NCBI GenBank assembly: GCA_037043235.1
Contig: JAWRVZ010000056.1
Span: 310,001-374,000, forward strand
From: Rhodeus uyekii
Taxonomy: Eukaryota; Chordata; Actinopteri; Cypriniformes; Acheilognathidae
DNA length: 64,000 bases
Direction: 5' to 3'
The notes below the pieces were generated by a model. It was not told where the DNA came from, ran no database searches, and saw only the letters and a list, made by a program, of their open reading frames with translations. Position numbers and translations under genes: made by a program. This document shows positions 1-11,372 of the stretch, one piece after another; the first letter of the stretch is position 1, and every line of letters starts with the position of its first letter.

Positions 1-1730
1 TTTTGTGCTTCCCAATTAATACGCATCAGCCAGTCCTTGTTCACATGCTCGAGACTTCTGAACCTTGGATCCAAGTGAATTTGAGGGTGACTAAATTAGT
101 GGGTCTGAGAATATAGTTTGATTGGCTGAAGTGTCAAATTTTAGATTTTGCAGAGGTGAATTCGACCATAAGACGAAAGATTGGGGTTATTTTTTTTATT
201 ACATATCAGATTTATTGCCTTTAGGTCAGAGACCAAACGCTTTAGCTGGTACGCAGTTTTCAAAGTAACACTGACCTGAAATATAATGAATTTTACTGAA
301 GAATTTCCACCTTTGTGCCATGTTTCTAACAACCTCTCAAACAGACTTAGATTCGTTTTTCTGCTTCAGACACAAATGGATAGATAACTGTTCAACTTCA
401 CTCATGGCTGATGAATTGAGCACCCCATCAGATGTTTTATGCTGGACCTCTAATGTTAGCAGCCTGACGAGACTTTAAAATGGGTTTGGAATCAGTGTCA
501 GCCAGTATAACATTAGGTTGAATGGCTATTGCTAATGTTTCAGGAGGGCGAAATTGAGAGTAAAATGATGCAATTTGGATGTGCTGAATCCACAATCTAC
601 AAGAAAAGTGTTTCAGAAAATTCTTCAATTAAATATGACATTTCTAAGACCCTCAACTTTTCTAAGTGGCAACACAAAGCCCTCAATAAGCATGACAAGA
701 TGACCATGTTCACTTGATTACCTGTCTTCATAACACTGCTATAATGGATGACTAATTTGCATAATTATGTTTCATCCTCTCTACCTTTTTAAATGAGTCC
801 TGCACCGATGCCCCACAATAGCCCACCATCGTTATTGTCCTCAAGGAGATTATTCTCTTTTTTGGTTCATTAAATCATGTATGGTTTATTAGACAGCCCT
901 GGTGAACTATGGGTAATGACCCTCAGAACCAAATGTCACAATTTTTGGGCCTCTCCATGTACATTACAACATTATATTTGTGGGTGAACAAGTTATAACG
1001 AAAACACAATTATTTATATATATATTCATATTAGGTAATAACAACTTTTTTAATTTAACAATTCTGTCATTTTCATAAAAGACATAAACTCACAGTTCTG
1101 ACTTTTTTCGTACAATAAGCATATAATGATGTTTTATTAACACAGTTCAGGAAGAGCCGTTTAAATGATCCATGCAATCAACTCGCCATCAGCAATTACC
1201 ACGTCTCATCCTATCAGTATGAGAGGAAGCCTTTATGTTTACACGTTTGACTCGTCTACATTTCTTGGCAGTTTTCAGCATCTCTCCACCATCTCGACAC
1301 CTCACTCTTGGCTTTTCTTATCACAGCCAGTAAATACAGGGGGTGTACTCTGGGTTCGGGCCCTCTCTTTGAACAGCACGCTAAATACGCATACCATTTA
1401 CTGTACTTGAATTATTTGTAAGGGTGAACTTGTGAAACGTATTACACAGAACTTATAACTTCTTAACACAGAGTTTATCTCAGAATCAGGAAAAGCAATC
1501 GTCACTGGAGTTTGTAAGTGCGTAAGCGTTTGTTTACATATCTAGTTCTGTTCATTTGTGCATTGAAGTATCAGTTAGCAGGGAGGATTAATTTCGAAAC
1601 TTCGCTATTGATTGTTCTACTATGTTGTGACTTACTAATTTATTTTTGAACAGCCTCGTTCACCTAGCTGTTGTATTTTATTTTATTGCACTAAAGTAGG
1701 CTCCGATCAGAAGTAATCACTGCTCTGAGG
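1..1730. other. AT-rich spacer, no gene seen
   Basis: All open frames here are short and overlap without a recognisable motif. A short (TA)n run lies near 1012-1023. I see no terminal repeats or transposase fragments. Confidence 0.6.
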
Positions 1731-2129
1731 GGTGATCATTTGTGGGCGTAGCAATTTGCTGCTTTCACTAAAACTGAATATTTATTTGCCGCATGTGCAC
1801 TGTCGCAGAAACGTTCCAGCCTCCACCTGTGACTCTACCTGCACGACTAAACCAAGCAAGGACACTGGCAAGGCACTGAGGTTTTTTTCTGCATTCCTTT
1901 CTATTCCCATTTTTACTCCACTCTTCTTTCTTCTCCTCCTCATGTGCTTTCTGTACATTAATGTTGTCTCTCAACAAGACTTTACCATCACACGCAAAAG
2001 GCAGCGCAGCCCTAATAACTTTCTCCCTATTTGTTCCTTTTATAATGCACCTCTCTCCATTTCTGAATCTCTGGAACTGTCAATCAGCAGTCAACAAATC
2101 TAACTTTATTCCAGCCTTTGCTACTCATT

Positions 2130-2720
2130 TTATTCTCAATATCTTGGGTTTGAATGAGACATTGATTTGTCCAGTGGACTCAGCAACCCCCGCTGCTCTC
2201 AATAAAAACTTTTCCTTCTCTCACACCCCTCATCAGTCTGGGAGAGGGGAGGGCGCAGGTTTTCTCATTTCTAACAGTTGGAAATACTTTACTCACTCTT
2301 CTCTATGCAAGTACAACTCGTTTGGATTTCATGCTATTACAGTTTCTCCTGCTATTCCAGTCTACTCCTGCCAAAATCCACATTCCCGGACATTTGTAGA
2401 GGAGCTGGACATGCTGCTGTCCTCATTCCCTGAGAATGGCACTACACTTGTACTCTTTAACAGTTCATTTTAACATTCACTTGGAGAAGCCTTACACTAC
2501 AGACTTCCTCTCCCTCCCAGCCTCATTTGATCTTAAATGACTCATCACCACAGGTACTCACAAATCGGGCAACTAACTTGACCTAATCTACACACGCAAC
2601 TGCATTGCAGACACTATTATGATAAAACCTTTGCATGTTTCTGGCCATTTCATCATGAAATTTAATCTGCAACAAATCACTAATCACTAAATCTAATCAT
2701 CAAACCCTCACCCAATCATT
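2130..2720 (+). pseudogene. LINE apurinic-type endonuclease fragment
   Basis: The reading includes LNETLICP (the family's LTETWL motif), then SATPAAL, GRGEGAGFLIS and a C-terminal THKSGN-LDLIYTRNC stretch that is typical of fish LINE endonucleases before the RT. In the family this domain nicks target DNA to prime reverse transcription. The frame is interrupted after FNSSF near 2473 and again near 2540, so no functional enzyme can be made. Confidence 0.7.
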
Positions 2721-2879
2721 TTCAGATGAAACCTGTGCTCTCTTTCTTCTTCCCATCTTTCCTCTTTTGTTTAATCCTCTCTTCCTCCACCCAATCAATT
2801 CTCATTTATGGATCTGAATACTGCAACAGACACTTTATGCACAACGTTAACTTCATGTCTAGCCTAACACTTGAATGTG

Positions 2880-3446
2880 TTCCTTTCATCCAGGTATCAT
2901 CTTTCCTCTCTCAGACTAACCAGCTGGATATCAACCAGTCTGGCTTCAAGAAGGGTCATTCAACTGGGACTGCATTATTATATGTCACTGAAGCTCTAAG
3001 GATTGCAAAAGCAAATTCCAAATCATCAGTTCTCATTCTTTTGGATCTATCTGCTGCCTTCGACACTGTTTATCAGATCCTTCTGTCCAGCTTCTTGTCA
3101 TTGGACATCATAGGAACTCCACTTAATTGGTGTTAGTCCTTTCACAGGTAGGTCTTTCAGGGTTATGTGGTGCAGGTTGATCTCCAAAGAATGTCAACTG
3201 ATCACTAGGGTTCCTCAGGATTCAGTTCTTGGACCCTTTCTCTCCTCCATATACACCAACATACAGACACACAGTTTCTCCTATCACTGCTATGTCAGTT
3301 ACACACAGCTCTACCTATCATATCAACCGGATGATCCCACGGTAGCTGCGCAAATCACAAGCTGTGTAGCAGACATCTTCACATGGATGAAAGAGCATCA
3401 TCTGCAGTTCAACCTGGCAAAGACAGCTTCTCGTCTTCCCTGCTAA
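2880..3446 (+). pseudogene. LINE reverse transcriptase fragment
   Basis: Two frames carry RT blocks. The first has QSGFKKGHST followed by LILLDLSAAFDTV, which holds the first catalytic Asp. The second has VPQDSVLGP and, at the YADD position, CYVSYTQLY, so both catalytic aspartates of the central box are replaced. A stop after TPLNWC (near 3136) and a frame change separate the halves. The 3' part of the ORF is missing. Confidence 0.8.
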
Positions 3447-3453
3447 TCCAACT

Positions 3454-3840
3454 CTACAGCACGACTTCACCACCCAGATTGGATCCTGAAAGATTAGCCC
3501 AGTAAGGTCTACCATGTACTGGGAGAGATGATGTCCGCTCCACAGACCTTGTGCTGTGCAATCCCTCAGGATCACAATAGCCTGTGAGGGTGGTATCTGT
3601 TGCCAGCATTACACAATGACAGGACGCTTCTAGAATGGGCCCTTGGGACAGAAACCAGGTTTCCTTCCACATATCTAAGGTGCAAATGTCACCCAGGTAA
3701 TCTATGTTACCAGTAAAGGAACAAAGTTGAGTAACGTTTCTGAAGAAAAGTAGTTTCATCCAGTCGCTGGTTGTGCTGCAGTGACAGACTTCTCTATGAG
3801 CCAATGGGAGCAGTGTATCCAAGTCGCGTGGGCACAACTG
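3454..3840 (-). pseudogene. DIRS fragment: RNase H start joined to terminal-repeat-like sequence
   Basis: The minus-strand frame contains MWKETWFLSQGP, then VMLATDTTLTGY. These match the RNase H entry of the element at 33.6 kb (MWKKPWFLSQGP, VMLSTDASLTGW). Upstream in the same frame lies sequence resembling a DIRS end (a GTTCC run followed by a GTTAC-like palindrome) instead of RT. The piece is therefore a rearranged scrap with the RT deleted. It directly abuts the Tc1 element. Confidence 0.6.
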
Positions 3841-3914
3841 TTAGCGTGAGTGAAGTGAGAGAGTACGTGGGTCAGAGGAAGCAGCTGTGTGGAGCGAATT
3901 TCAAAAACTTTGAA

Positions 3915-5124
3915 AGCACTGAACAACTTTGACAAAAGTAATAAGCACCAATTAGGCAGCTTTAAAATGAATGTGATACTCAGATCCTTCTAGACATTTA
4001 CTGGTGTGGTTACAAACATGGTGAAGTCAAGAGAATGGTCTAGGAAGACAAGAGAAGAGGTGATTACTCCATACAGGAAGGGCAATGGCTATAAGAAGAT
4101 TGCAAAGATGTTAAACATACCAAGAGGCACCACAGGAAGCATCATTCGCAAATTCAAGGCAAAGGGCACTGTTGAAACGCTACCTGGTCGTGGCAGAAAG
4201 AAGATTCTGACTTCGACTGCTGTGCGCTACCTGAAGTGTAGAGTGAAGAAAAGTCCCAGTGTGACTGCTGAGGAACTGAGAAAAGATTTGTCAGATGTAG
4301 GTCCTGAAGTTTCTGCTCAGACAGTACGGCGCACCCTGCGTAATGAAGGCTTCCATGCCAGAACTCCCAGGCGCACCCCCTTGCTGTCTCCAAAGAATAT
4401 GAAGAGTCGACTGCAGTATGCCAAAAGTCATGTGGACGAACGACAGACATTTTGGGATAGTATTCTGTGGACTGATGAAACAAAATTAGAACTGTTTGGG
4501 CCCATGGATCAACGCTATGTTTGGAGGAGGAAGAACAAGGCCTATGAAGAAAAGAACACCTTGCCTACTGTGAAGCATGGCGGGGGGTCAATCATGTTTT
4601 GGGGCTATTTTTCTTCTGCAGGTACTGGGAAGCTTCCAGTGCAAGGTACCATGAATTCTCTTCAGTACAGGAGAAATTGGATAACAATGTGATGCAGTCC
4701 GTCAAAAACAAAAAAGTCCACTAGAGCATGATTGCAGATTAAAGGCTGGAACATTTTGAAGTGGTCATCGCAGTCACCAGACTTAAATCTGATTGAGAAC
4801 CTCTGGTGGGACTTAAAAAGAAAAAGAAAGCAGTTGCAGTTGCAGTGCACAAGCCTAACAATGTGACTGAACTGGAAGCTTTTGCCCATGATGAATGGGC
4901 GAAGATTCCTGTAGATCGCTGCAAGACACTTGTGTCAAGCTATGCTTCACGTTTAAAAGCTGTTATAACTGTAAAAGGATGTTGTACTAAGTACTAAGAT
5001 TGAATGTCACTTGGGGCACAGAAAAGTCATTTGTGGTTATTTCATTATAAATGTTATGTTATATTTGTCTGACCTACACGTGCCTCTGATTTAATTGAAG
5101 ATTGAATAATTTTGAACACAACTG
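3915..5124 (+). mobile_element. Tc1-type DNA transposon, broken, left end not found
   Basis: The right end shows a Tc1-like terminal repeat, GATTGAATAATTTTG then AACACAACTG, followed by TA, the expected target dinucleotide. The 5' leader before the ORF (from about 3915) is the usual fish Tc1 leader. I do not see the inverted partner of the right end upstream, so the left end is probably lost or rearranged against the DIRS scrap. Confidence 0.8.
4006..4997 (+). pseudogene. Tc1 transposase, inactivated
   Basis: The family cuts and pastes DNA at TA sites with a DDE catalytic triad. The first 228 residues (4006-4692) give a paired-like DNA-binding region with two helix-turn-helix segments (about residues 14-50 and 68-118), a GRGRKK linker and the first catalytic Asp in WTDETK (D157). 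After 4692 a stop and deletion remove the region of the second Asp. The third block, SPDLNLIENLWWDLKR, resumes near 4771. A further frame shift leads to the intact C-terminal stretch ending KGCCTKY at 4997. Two breaks and one missing catalytic residue make it non-functional. The native start is probably the ATG at 4018, since the first codon of the open frame is GTG. Confidence 0.9.
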
Positions 5125-5714
5125 TATAATTACGGTGAGCCGCAAAGACCTGATTCACTTGTAAATTGTGCTTTTGAGTTCAACTGAATGGGTACCAGAG
5201 GTTTTCTTTTTATTTAAGATGAGCAGGACCTGGACCCATTGAGATTTGTTATTGTTTTCCCTTCTCCTATTCCGAACTTCAAGGAAAGACTGATTTTGAA
5301 TTATGATTCTCCAAACTGAATTTCATTCTGTGTAACTCATTCAATTGAGTGAATGATTTCTATTTTTTATCTATTACTGAATGTATTTTTGAGGTTATTT
5401 ACTGTTTTTCTATTTGGTTGGATATAATCAAACTGACACTGTTGAGTTTTTCAAGTGTTTTATTTATTTTATTGTATGAAGAATGTGGGATTTTGTGAAA
5501 AAATGTTGTTTTTTCAACTGTGTTGAACTGTTCAAACACCTGAAAATGTGTAAGACAAATTTGACATCAGATGTGGTTCATATAACATTTAGCAAATTAC
5601 AAATATAATTAATTAACCTTTGCAATATAAAATTTTTAAAGACAGTTTTGCATTCGTAATTCACCTAATTCACCTTACTTCTGATATACAGGCCCATATT
5701 GAATACTGTGCAAG
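5125..5714. other. AT-rich spacer
   Basis: No coding, repeat or structural signal that I can support. Confidence 0.5.
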
Positions 5715-6245
5715 TGTGACACGTTACGCGCTACACGTAGGCATTGCCTCGTGACCTTGATAGGGTGAAAGGGGTTGCCCCTTGGAGAAAAACCCTCTGG
5801 TTCTGAGCCACTACAGAAAGGGCCACATGTACAGATAACCGAGTGAAAGCTGTTGCCATGATGCCCAGCAGTCTCTACTACTCAGTGAGTGACTGGTCAA
5901 GCTTTGTGCTGTTGACTGCTGACAGGATGATGTCGATGAGCATGGAGGAAAGCCGGGCTGAAAACGACACAGAATCCCACACAATGCCTAAGAAGGTGGT
6001 CCTCAGGAGAGGATAAAGCACAGTTTTCTTCAAGTATAGTCTCAGTCCCAGCTCCTTCAAGTAGCGAGAACAACGTCTCAATGCCGAACCGCTAACTGCC
6101 GTGACTGAGCGAGGATCAAAAAAACGTTGATACGGTTCAGAGCTCAGATCTAATTGAAGCGCAGCGGGAAGAGCACTGCGTCCATAAATTGTCATGAAGG
6201 TTTGGGGTGAAAGGGCTAGACTGAATGGAAGAGTACAGTAAGGGA
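5715..6245 (-). pseudogene. DIRS reverse transcriptase fragment
   Basis: The minus-strand frame at 5878-6195 carries LGLRLYLKKTVLYPL, TTFLGIVWDSVS and a following SARLS, the thumb-side block of DIRS RT that is also seen in the 43.3 kb and 33.6 kb elements. Sequence at 6196-6245 adds LPFSLALSPQTF, and 5740-5860 adds the connector before RNase H (matching QNQRVF and the following block). The YIDD box itself is deleted: the frame jumps from the LSPQTF block to the LGLRL block. Confidence 0.8.
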
Positions 6246-6261
6246 GATGGAGGGTCGAACA

Positions 6262-6700
6262 TGCGCTAAGTGGCTGACTGGCCAGGATGCTGGGCCGCTA
6301 TTCCCAGCAGCAAGGGGCGCATGGAGAGGAAAACCCCGCCATATGTGAGGCCGCCGTGCTACGTGCCTCAGGCCAGAGGGAAGCGTGTGTGGCCGCTGAA
6401 CCCCACCCCTTTCCTGGACTCAACCTTCTTCGTCACTACCCCTCCATCACGACTCCCTTGCACAACGAGGACACCAGGTCCTCTGTTTGTTTGTACACTT
6501 TATTTAATTTTATTTTGTGTTTGGACATTGTGTTTTGTGTAAAAAATGTCACTCTGGGGCTTGTCACCACTCCCACTGTGTCCTTCATTGGCCCCACCTG
6601 CCACAGCAGGGAACCGAAGAGACATGGGCATCGTGTGCTGAGGTGTAACCATGTCCTGATGGAGCTGCCCGGCAAGAGAAACCAGGATTCGTACACATAA
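6262..6700. other. Unclassified GC-rich insert, possibly LTR-element debris
   Basis: This segment is more GC-rich than its surroundings and lies between two copies of the same DIRS segment. It ends in a T-rich, AATAAA-like stretch (near 6540) and GGGGCTTGTCACC, which gives an LTR-like impression only. I cannot name its family. Confidence 0.3.
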
Positions 6701-6703
6701 GCA

Positions 6704-6850
6704 AGGCACGTAGGCACAGCCTCGTGACCTTGATTCTGAGAGGTGGGTTGACCCTCAGGGAAAGAGACACAAATGAAGGGACCACATGTACAGACGACTG
6801 AGTAAGTGCTCAGTGGTGCTCAACTGCTCAGTATGTGACTGCTTATGTTA
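6704..6850 (-). repeat. Second copy of the DIRS RT/RNase H connector
   Basis: This stretch aligns at roughly 70 percent by eye with 5735-5860: both have CACGTAGGCA, GCCTCGTGACCTTGA and CCACATGTACAGA in order. It is a second, more decayed scrap of the DIRS pol region in the same orientation. Confidence 0.6.
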
Positions 6851-7005
6851 TTGAAAGATGGTACATTTGAATTGTATTTTGCTTTAGATGGAAGATCTAA
6901 AGTCTTTCACAAGAGATTTCATATCCAGTGTCAATACTAATGGTACCATACTTCTGCTGGAGTGGAAGTGGGGTTATGATCAAACCCGTGAAATTGTCAT
7001 CCCGA

Positions 7006-7026
7006 CCCCCCCCCCCCCCCCCCCCC
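7006..7026. repeat. Poly-C tract, 21 bp
   Basis: An uninterrupted C run read directly from the sequence. The length is prone to sequencing error. Confidence 0.9.
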
Positions 7027-7469
7027 GTCACTCTGAGGGGGTGTTCAGGTATTTTTGAGTGGCATGGCATGGGGCTTTGAGGCTGTTGCTGGCTCAGAGA
7101 TTCTAACTGGTAATAAAGAATGTGTAGTGAGGTATATCTCAAGCGTCTATTGCTGTCCCATACTGTACCCTCGATGCTAACAACATCCAGCTCCTCAGAT
7201 GATCTCCATCATGAGCCTGGGCAGCATTATTTTAAATACCATTTAATATGATGTAGGATCCTACTCTTTTTTTTTTTTTTTTTACTAGCTGTGGATCTTC
7301 TAAACACACAGACAGGGCAGAATTCCAGGGCAGAAGCAAGCTTTCATTCGTTTCACATGTTTCGCTGCTTTGACCTGAAGCTATTTGTGTTCTTATTATT
7401 TAATACTTTTTTAAGTTCTGAAATTGATAGCATCATTCCTTCAAGTCCAATTCTTTCAATCGTATGCCA

Positions 7470-7895
7470 TTATTCTGTTCACAAAATTTAATTGCTCAAA
7501 GGTTGATCTTTGTTATTCGTAGTCCTTCAGCTGACCGTGTCAATTGTGCACTTCCAGTCTGTCATGTCATTTGTGCACTTCCTGTTCCTTTTCTCCCATA
7601 TCATGTCATCATCCGCTTGTTAGTCTCATCAGGTGTTTCCCATCTCCTCCTGATTTATAACCCTTCTGTGTTCTCATGTCTTTGTTAGAGACCTTGTTAT
7701 GGTGTTTCCTTTGTGTGGATGCCGTGCTCATTGTGCCTCCATGTTCCACCAGAGTTTTGCACTAAGAGTGCCATTTGTTTTGGTTAATACAATTCTTTTG
7801 TTTTCGTGGTTTGAGCATTGTATTGAATACTGTGACTGCTTCTCCATTCTTCCCCTCATCTACTGTAAGTATCAACTTGGTCTAAGATGTTTCTC
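7470..7895 (+). repeat. Solo-LTR-like sequence
   Basis: The layout resembles other LTRs in the window: C/T-rich text with CAGGTGTTTCCC, then a TATA-like GATTTATAACCC, then a T-rich stretch. Both ends are unclear and no target duplication was found. Confidence 0.35.
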
Positions 7896-10436
7896 CTAAA
7901 ATAAAATAGACAAATGAGATTGCTTATGTACAGTATATAGTATAGTGCTGCAAAATTAAATTATTTACAAAATAAAAATATGAACAATTCCAGTAGTTTA
8001 CTGTACAGTATCTGAGCACAATTTGAAATATTAATGAGCACTCTTATAAAAAATACACAAATGTCAGATTATTGGGTCATTTTCTCAAATGAAAATTTTG
8101 AATGGAAAAAATAAACACTTAGAAAATATATTTTAATTGTTTTTGTCCTAAAAATGAAAGTCAAAAAGATTTAAAACAACACTGAACTCCACTGACTTTC
8201 ACTTTATAAATGAAAAACAAACGTATATATAAAGAACGCATGTAAAAAGAAAGAAAGTCATAAGTCATACAGGTTTGATGAAACCAAATGATGCTGAAAG
8301 AAATTTCATTCTGTCCAACTGGAATGAATTAAATCTTAGTTTGGTGTGGGCATGCCAACTTCCATCATGACATATGGCCCTGGATCAACTTGAACTGTAT
8401 AGTAACAGTGGATGGACTAACCATTTTCACTAAATTCGAGCACCATCTAGCCTTTTTTATCTCTTTTTTCTATTATTTTACGTATGTCTCCTTCTGATGC
8501 TAATGATATTAGAGGATTTAAATGCTGAGCTGCCCTAGAACACAAATGGATTTGTCTGTGGGACAGATGAAAATGGACATCTGTTGTTTATTTATTTGTA
8601 TCTACAGAGGGCAGCTATTTTTACCTCACATTTGCACTCAAGTGCCCACCCAAATTAATACAAAAAGGGGCTGATTTAAATGACACTGACCTTTGTTTAT
8701 AGGCAACCTCCAAGTAATAATTAGGGATGTGTCTGTATTGAAATTCCATTTGATAGTTATAAATTATTCATGTTACCTTGAGGTTCACTTATAATGTAAC
8801 TAGTTTCTGGCAAAAATAAATAAAAAATAATTTCAGATAATGGGTCAGAAGAATGAAGGTTGAAAATAATTGTTCACTGTCAGTCAATCACATTATAGAT
8901 TACGGTAGAATGGCGTAAGACCTGTTCTGGTGAATTGGAACTGGGATCTCAGCTGAGAGCCGAATCACCTTTAAATGTAAACGATTTGAGTCAGTAGAAA
9001 TTGGTGAGCAAAATTTGCATTATGAACCATTTCCCACAAAGTGTGTCTTAATGGAAGCTAGCTTGCACGTGCACATTCAAGCTTTCAAGTTGGAGCCGAG
9101 CGTTTCTGCTCTGCAATCATTGTTTGAGTGTGTTCAACGGACCACAAAGAAACTCTTCAGCAAGTGTAGGTGTGAAAGAGCATCAGCAGTGGTCGTTTCT
9201 AGAAAAGCTTTCCTCTGCATTAATTGACGTTAATCAAAAAGAGCATTGTGGCAGGCTTATCAGAACAGTCTCTCATACTGTTGTCTCAACAGATACCTCC
9301 TCCATCGACTCAGGTGCTATGTGTAACAGGCACGCAACATCGGGCAGAACCTCGACTGCAGTGGTGCATCAACTGCCTTAAGTTGCTAGCAGTGCACCTT
9401 TGTACTGTGCCACTGCAGGGCAAGCATGTACTGCAGCCGCTGCATACATCAATCATTTTGGTGGTCTATGCTCTCGTTGCATATTGCAACTTGCCAATCA
9501 TTTCCTCCTCTAGAGTCAGAGGCATCTGAGGTCACATTAAGACATTCATATTCCAGGCAAGTTAAATCGTGCAGTTGACAAGAAAAACACAGACCTCGGG
9601 GCCTACTTAAGTATGCACTTCCCCCATTGAGCACAGACAGAACTGTTAGAACTGATGCTCCATGGGACAGCCTCTCCCAGGCAAATTCCTCTGAGGAAGG
9701 ACCTTCTTTCATCAGAGGCAGGGCACCCTCTTCTCCAGACTTCTAGATCCTCCATGCATCATCTCTGGATGGGAGTTATCTAGTAATAGACCCTATAATT
9801 TCAGCAAAAGCACCCTTTATGATGCACATTTATGAATTTTTATGGAATCATTTATGCAAATCATTTTGAATCATTCAAATTAAGCAGAATCGCTAGCTTA
9901 AAATGAACACTAAGACACTTTTTAAAGTTTATGAACACTTTTTTAAGTTTGTTATAAAAGTAACTTATTAAACTACTAGTTAAGTCATATAAAAAAAAAA
10001 AAGTAATCTACAGTAAGCGTAAAAAAGATTACACAGCAGGAGAGACTGCTCTCTCCACAGCAGGAGAGACTGCTTTTTCTTTTTGCTCTGATTCTGACTT
10101 GTTTATTTTCTTATTGTTTGAATTTTGCGCACAAGCACTGTGTACCGAGCTTGAACAGTAATGGATAATTGATGTCATGCGAGCAACATTCAAAATTCGA
10201 AATGTGAACTTACATGAAAAAGTTCCATAAATCTATGGGAGCGGGTTATATAAGGGTGCGGGTTATGCCTGTGTTTTTTACACAAAACCCCAAACCTGTG
10301 GGTTATATGTGGGAAAATACAGTAAATGAGTGTGCACAATTAAATATCCAATATTGACCATTACACATGAATTATAAAAGAAAGTGAGGTACTAATATAT
10401 TGTGCATGCTTAATAATTATTAGAAATAATGTGTTT
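7896..10436. other. Spacer with weak short ORFs
   Basis: 7896-9000 and 9750-10436 are AT-rich with nothing recognisable. 9000-9750 is more GC-balanced, with overlapping short frames on both strands (9015-9529 plus, 9449-9712 minus). These might be retroelement debris, but I find no motif and do not assign a family. Confidence 0.4.
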
Positions 10437-10669
10437 AACCCTTGTGTGGTGTCCGTGGGTCTGGTGAATCCACAGTGTTTTAATTCAACACAATCAAACA
10501 ATTCTATGTTAAAATACTCAACAAATGTTTCCTTCATCCCAAATATAAACAGCATATGTGAATAATTTTTTGCATTTTACCCTTGATTACATAGATTACA
10601 TTTATGAATTTAATTGCTACTGTGCTAAAGTTTTTTTTTTGTTTGTTTTTTTTTTGGTAAAATATTATA

Positions 10670-10735
10670 AATAAAGACGATCAAATAAAAAAGAAGCATC
10701 TGCTAAATTAATAAATGTAAAAAATGTAAATGTAC
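10670..10735 (-). repeat. LINE/SINE 3' tail fragment
   Basis: GCATCTGCTAAATTAATAAA resembles the common fish L2-type tail (GCGTCTGCTAAATG with A-rich repeats) and is followed by TGTAAA-type repeats. It interrupts the piggyBac remnant. Confidence 0.4.
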
Positions 10736-10737
10736 AC

Positions 10738-10925
10738 CAGCTTGCCATGGTGTCCACCCCTCCTTTTGTGGCATTGTAATCCATGATGATCTCTGTTTTT
10801 TGATGGTCCTGGCCACAGATTCTCCCATCCCTATGCAGTGTACTCATGAGTACCACATCCTTACCTTTCTTTGGCACATAGAATTCCTGGGATGTGTCAG
10901 CCGTGTACACAAACTTGAAAGATTT
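10738..10925 (-). pseudogene. piggyBac transposase, C-proximal fragment
   Basis: The frame reads FYVPKKGKDVVLMSTLHRDG and then IIMDYNATKGGVDTM. The latter is the hallmark DYNxTKGGVD block of piggyBac/PGBD transposases, which contains a catalytic-region Asp. Sequence on both sides is out of frame or foreign. Confidence 0.8.
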
Positions 10926-11164
10926 GACAGGTCTTTTTTATTTGTAGGCAGCAGTTGGCCTTGGAGCTAAGACTTGTTTTTCCGTAACGTATTCCGATCG
11001 AGTAAAAAAAAAAAAAAAAAAAATGTTGTATGTAATGTTGTGTTCACTGAGTCCCTGAGTCATGTCCAGGGACAACTCTCATTCCATGATTTTTTTTTTT
11101 TTTCTCAGGGGCTATATTCTGTGGATTCCCCTTTGGACCTGGACACTTTTTCAAGGATAAGAAC

Positions 11165-11369
11165 CCCAAAGTAGGCATGGAAATGGGTTTGGTCCATCTC
11201 CTTCCAGCTGATGCTCAATCTCATCCTCTTCTTCAAAGTCACTGTCAGAATCTTAATTTTCAGAAATGTGATTCTTACATTCTGAAACCTCTTCCTCTAC
11301 ATCATTAAAAGCTTCTCTCTCCTCCAAAATCAATTCCAAGGCCCTCTGAGCAGCAAATCTTTTGGCCAT
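11165..11369 (-). pseudogene. piggyBac transposase, N-terminal fragment
   Basis: Starting at the minus-strand ATG at 11369, the frame reads MAKRFAAQRALELILEE, then an acidic Ser/Glu/Asp stretch (DSDSDFEEEDE) after one stop. An acidic, low-complexity N-terminus is usual in piggyBac transposases. It lies upstream of, and in the same orientation as, the C-proximal fragment. The central catalytic region between them is absent, with only low-complexity A/T runs there. Confidence 0.65.
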
Positions 11370-11372
11370 CTT

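Larger units (their letters stand above)
1732..3446 (+). mobile_element. L2-clade LINE remnant, dead
   Basis: A broken non-LTR retrotransposon. Endonuclease-like sequence (about 2130-2720) is followed by reverse-transcriptase sequence (2880-3446) in the same orientation and in the order expected for L2, CR1 or jockey-like LINEs. No tail or target duplication is visible, and DIRS and Tc1 debris adjoins the 3' side. Frames change and stops occur throughout, so this is a fossil. The clade call rests on RT motif wording from memory of the family; a neighbouring jockey-superfamily clade is possible. Confidence 0.75.
10437..11372 (-). mobile_element. piggyBac-type transposon remnant
   Basis: The segment holds the N-terminus and a C-proximal block of a piggyBac transposase on the minus strand with the catalytic middle missing. 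At the downstream side, TTAACCCTTGTGTGG (10437-10451) fits a TTAA target plus a piggyBac-type terminus. The matching end beyond 11372 was not found. A SINE/LINE-type tail is inserted at about 10670-10735. Confidence 0.65.

Noticed and set aside
1165..1410. Short ORF as a host exon
   Set aside because: No splice context, conserved motif or coding bias that I can see.
9015..9712. Possible retroelement gag on either strand
   Set aside because: No motif held up when compared by eye with the DIRS gag and recombinase in this window.
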